From Candidatus Bathyarchaeota archaeon (GTDB lineage Archaea > Thermoproteota > Bathyarchaeia > Bathyarchaeales > WAQA01): 9,297 nt of DNA. The DNA lies in the NCBI GenBank assembly GCA_015520475.1, contig WAQA01000135.1, positions 1-9,297 on the forward strand, given 5' to 3'. How positions within the stretch are numbered: the stretch's first letter is position 1; every line of letters starts with the position of its first letter. A program made the position numbers and the translations under genes. Below, piece by piece: positions 6,914-9,297 of the stretch. Below the pieces are notes generated by a model. It made no database searches and was not told where the DNA came from. It saw nothing but the letters and a program-made list of their open reading frames with translations.

Positions 6914-7397
6914 TCCCTCTAACCTCCTCATCCGCCTTTATAACTTCACTTCTCTTCTTGGCAGTATACTCATTCATCCTCTCATGTATTGTAGGATCCG
7001 ATAATGAGAGGATTCTTAACGCTGCTAGGGCGGCGTTCTCAGGTTTCAACGTGAGCATGACAGGTACACCTGTCGGAGTCATAATCGAAGAGAATATTTT
7101 GCTCCAGCCGAACCTTTCCGGGTCAGGTGGACAGGCTATCACCGGATACCCCGTGTTTCCAGCGACAACCCCTGAAAGAGCATCTGAGAGCCCTGCAATG
7201 GTGATGTAGACTATGCTTCCTCCCTCCTTCTCATATCGTTTAAGCTTCTCGATCAGGAGGTCTGGCGTTCTATGGGCTGAGGCTACGTTGAACTCGCATT
7301 TAACGGAGAATCCCTCCTCAGAGATGAAGCTTCGTATTCTCTCAGCGAAGGATAGGTCCCTTCCAGATCCCATTATAACAACTATCTTTCCCTTCAT
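6903..7397 (-). CDS. purE: 5-(carboxyamino)imidazole mutase / AIR carboxylase, class II-like
   Basis: PurE produces CAIR, the substrate of PurC. The 164-residue protein has the family blocks MGSGRD (9-14), SAHRTP (40-45) and AGLSDALSG (68-76). From about residue 80 it follows the class II pattern: GNTGYPVIACPP (80-91), FSSIMTPTGVP (102-112) and a long polar C-terminal helix. These resemble the animal and Treponema enzymes, which carboxylate AIR directly with CO2, rather than class I enzymes that use N5-CAIR made by PurK. No purK is present in the window, which fits. It is the first gene of the purE-purC-purM operon. The ATG at 7397 has no convincing ribosome site, but a TATA-like element about 23 nt upstream predicts a leaderless message. 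The PurE call is firm; the class II call is an inference from motifs. Confidence 0.93.
   Translation of the reverse strand: MKGKIVVIMGSGRDLSFAERIRSFISEEGFSVKCEFNVASAHRTPDLLIEKLKRYEKEGGSIVYITIAGLSDALSGVVAGNTGYPVIACPPDPERFGWSKIFSSIMTPTGVPVMLTLKPENAALAALRILSLSDPTIHERMNEYTAKKRSEVIKADEEVRGIEQ
6923..6928 (-). promoter_or_regulatory. AGGAGG ribosome site that decides the purC start
   Basis: A full consensus AGGAGG on the minus strand, inside the 3' end of purE, nine bases before the TTG at 6913. It supports TTG initiation of purC and coupling with termination of purE at 6903-6905. Confidence 0.6.
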
Positions 7398-7415
7398 GAC
7401 ATTTCAACTCAACAT

Positions 7416-7424
7416 GCATATAGA
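7416..7424 (-). promoter_or_regulatory. TATA-like element of the purECM operon
   Basis: On the minus strand this reads TCTATATGC, centred about 23 nt before the purE ATG. That places the start of transcription at or within a few bases of the start codon, in keeping with the lack of a ribosome site there. A single operon promoter would then serve purE, purC and purM. Confidence 0.45.
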
Positions 7425-7526
7425 ATTGTAGGTGTGTATGGTGGATTGTTAGGGATGGATGCCTCAACATCAGCTTGGAGGAATCCATCATCTCCCGTTT
7501 TAGATATGCTCCATCAACCCTTATCA

Positions 7527-7549
7527 GAGCGGATTCTATCTATCCGCTC
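7527..7549. other. Perfect 8-bp hairpin between the hydrolase gene and purE
   Basis: GAGCGGAT (7527-7534) and ATCCGCTC (7542-7549) form a perfect stem with a 7-nt loop. It lies about 95 nt past the glycoside hydrolase stop and about 130 nt before purE, in a 247-bp spacer with no other gene I can support. It could be a 3'-end structure of the hydrolase message or a processing site. There is no T-run after it on the minus strand, so it is not a clear terminator. Confidence 0.4.
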
Positions 7550-7644
7550 CATCATCTAGACGTTATTCCTCAATACCTCTTCGCTTCCTACACTTAAGAT
7601 TTTCGCAGATCCTCACATCATATTGAAGGTTCTTCGGATTGACG

Positions 7645-9297
7645 TTAAAGGGTTAGCCAATGGTTTATAGGTCCATCTGCAACTGTTAACTTGACGGTTC
7701 CATTCTTAACCTTGAATTCTCCCTGCGGCGTAATGATTTTTAGGGTTTTCTCGCCTCTATGCTTCAATTTAACTGTTAAGCCCTTCCTTCCCCGACGTAT
7801 CTTGACGCCTATCTCATGGAGGCCTATCCTGACGCCGTCTATAACGGCGTATTCCAGCTCTTCAGGGAATAGAGGTTTTATGTGAACTCTGTCTCTTGGG
7901 GCTTCAGGCTGGATTCCAAGCAGCCTCCTAATCAGTAAATCATTACATAGGGTGCCCCATCCATAGCAGAAGATGTTATTCATGGGATCAATGTAGGGGA
8001 TTCCCGTTTCAGGATTATAGTTCTCTGTGCAGTAGGGCTCCCCACGCCTAACAGCAACCCTCAACATTTTAAGGGTTAGCTCTCCAGCTACGCTGTAGAA
8101 TCCGTATCGACATAAGCCCTCAATGATCATCCATGTCACGTTTGGGTAGGCCCTTCCATTCCAGTAGCTCTCGTATGTATCCTCAACCGTGTAGTCAGGA
8201 TCGTCCGCGCTTAGTGAGGGCACTGGGAATGGACGCCAGAACTCTTCTGGATCTGTCAGGTGGGAGACCAGCTTCTCAGCCTGCCCCATACTTGGAACTC
8301 CCCCAAACATTGGGAGGATTCCTCCAGGAGTCTTAACGTCTATTCTTCTATGACCATCCACGAACTGGTCGAGGTATAGGTTAACCTTTGAATCCCACAT
8401 CATCTGTAGACTTTTAAGTGTTGAGTCCGCCTTATCCCTGAATTCTCTATGTAATTCTTCCCTCCCAATCTCCTGGGCGATCCTTGATATTAAGAGTCTG
8501 CCGAGGTAGACGTATGTGTTGAAGTCTGGAGGTTCTATCCAATCCTTCTCCTTCACCATTGGAGAGTTAGCCTGTATGAATGGTTTGGTGAGTACAAACC
8601 TTTTAGAGTTGTCCCATCCGCTTTCACCTGGGAGTATCAGATGGACGAGGCCGTCCCCGTCTGGGTCACGGTTCCTCTCCATCCACAAATCGAATTTGAC
8701 GAGGTGATCAAGTGATTTCTCCAGTAGGCTTCTATCCCCACTCTTCAGGTATAGATCCCATATTGCTACAGGTATGATCCATGGCTGTATAATCCTTCCA
8801 TATGTCTCCTCAAAGCAGAACCTGTCGATTGCGAGGGTGAAGGGTAGATGTCCATCCTCCCTTTGAGCCTCAAGAATATTCATTATGCCCCCGCTTCCAA
8901 CGATGAATCCGTTCATCCACTTCTCAGCTATGGCCTGGAAGGCCGTGTCCCAGAACCATTGGGGTTTAAGCCTGAACTTTCCAGTTGATGTGAATGGATA
9001 CTTGAAGTATCCCTCATTGAATCTGTACACGTTACATTTGCATACGTACCAGCAGTGATAGTATAGTTTAGTCAGTAGGTTATCGTTGCATTGGAAGGGT
9101 GGAACGGATCTATCGAAGAAACCTCTCCATTCCCTCCTCCTATAATCGAAGTATTTATCTGGAGCCTCCAAGGCATCCCTGAACTTCTTTAATGCATCGT
9201 CATATCCGGATGACATGGAAGCGATAAGATGGAAGCTCTTCATGCTTAGGGGTTTCAGGTATGATATGAAGCTAGCCGTGTACCTGCCATCTTCAAC
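7645..9297 (-). CDS. GH63-like (alpha/alpha)6 glycoside hydrolase, 5'-partial
   Basis: The frame is open to the window edge: from the ATG at 9243, 18 further sense codons run upstream to 9297, so that ATG is internal and the true start is outside. The visible 550 residues end with the normal stop. Numbered from the 9243 ATG, the catalytic toroid spans about 50-445, with W-F-W-D-T-A-F (96-102), GWDNS (209-213) whose D211 is the likely acid, a W-N-G-R-A-Y-P-N substrate-loop block (361-368), and TENYNP (406-411) whose E407 is the likely base, followed by F-C-Y-G-W-G. A beta-domain follows (about 450-532). The part before residue 20 looks like the last strands of an N-terminal beta-sandwich. Relatives act on alpha-glucosides, mannosylglycerate or N-glycan glucose; the substrate here cannot be told. 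Cysteines cluster at 52, 64, 68 and 70. No signal peptide can be judged, as the N-terminus is missing. Confidence 0.8.
   Translation of the reverse strand, partial: VEDGRYTASFISYLKPLSMKSFHLIASMSSGYDDALKKFRDALEAPDKYFDYRRREWRGFFDRSVPPFQCNDNLLTKLYYHCWYVCKCNVYRFNEGYFKYPFTSTGKFRLKPQWFWDTAFQAIAEKWMNGFIVGSGGIMNILEAQREDGHLPFTLAIDRFCFEETYGRIIQPWIIPVAIWDLYLKSGDRSLLEKSLDHLVKFDLWMERNRDPDGDGLVHLILPGESGWDNSKRFVLTKPFIQANSPMVKEKDWIEPPDFNTYVYLGRLLISRIAQEIGREELHREFRDKADSTLKSLQMMWDSKVNLYLDQFVDGHRRIDVKTPGGILPMFGGVPSMGQAEKLVSHLTDPEEFWRPFPVPSLSADDPDYTVEDTYESYWNGRAYPNVTWMIIEGLCRYGFYSVAGELTLKMLRVAVRRGEPYCTENYNPETGIPYIDPMNNIFCYGWGTLCNDLLIRRLLGIQPEAPRDRVHIKPLFPEELEYAVIDGVRIGLHEIGVKIRRGRKGLTVKLKHRGEKTLKIITPQGEFKVKNGTVKLTVADGPINHWLTL

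Noticed and set aside
7440..7570. Possible C/D-box guide RNA on the minus strand (TGATGG and CTGA elements)
   Set aside because: The C-like boxes end in G rather than the A of RUGAUGA, box spacing is irregular, and a stable hairpin occupies a would-be guide segment. The evidence is too weak for a call.
1..9297. CRISPR array, insertion sequence, integrase, tRNA or rRNA
   Set aside because: I saw no direct-repeat array, transposase or integrase motifs, terminal inverted repeats flanking a gene, or cloverleaf-like tRNA sequence on either strand.

Overview
The window looks like a piece of an archaeal genome, probably from the Thermoproteota (TACK) side; the lineage is an inference. The evidence is an archaeal-type pantoate kinase, a long-form archaeal PurM, Shine-Dalgarno sites of the GGTGATC/GGGGATGAT kind, BRE/TATA-type promoters, and starts that look leaderless. 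Coding density is high. I see no insertion sequence, CRISPR array, tRNA, rRNA or phage gene.

Layout. Bases 1-93 are an exact inverted copy of bases 278-370, so the left edge is probably a fold-back artefact at a contig end. A YkgJ-type Cys-cluster protein (105-671, +) follows. Convergent with it is a translationally coupled pair on the minus strand: an integral membrane protein resembling an ECF-transporter S component (1635-2378), whose stop overlaps the start of pantoate kinase (706-1638). A 209-bp divergent promoter region separates this pair from a copper-type P1B ATPase (2588-4843, +) with an unusual N-terminal domain. Convergent with the ATPase is a purine operon on the minus strand, purE-purC-purM (7397 down to 4896), with overlapping genes. 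Upstream of purE, on the same strand after a 247-bp spacer, is a GH63-like (alpha/alpha)6 glycoside hydrolase. Its reading frame stays open to base 9297, so its 5' end is outside the window.

How the genes fit together. PurM makes AIR, PurE carboxylates it and PurC joins the product to aspartate: three consecutive steps of IMP synthesis in one operon. PurE has class II features (direct AIR carboxylase), which fits the absence of purK here. The S component plus pantoate kinase pair suggests uptake of a CoA precursor linked to its phosphorylation; this is the most interesting functional hypothesis in the window. The ATPase is a single-gene unit, probably for copper export. I see no clearly new multi-gene system. 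The points most worth checking are the membrane protein-pantoate kinase coupling, the altered metal-binding domain of the ATPase, and the inverted repeat at the left edge.
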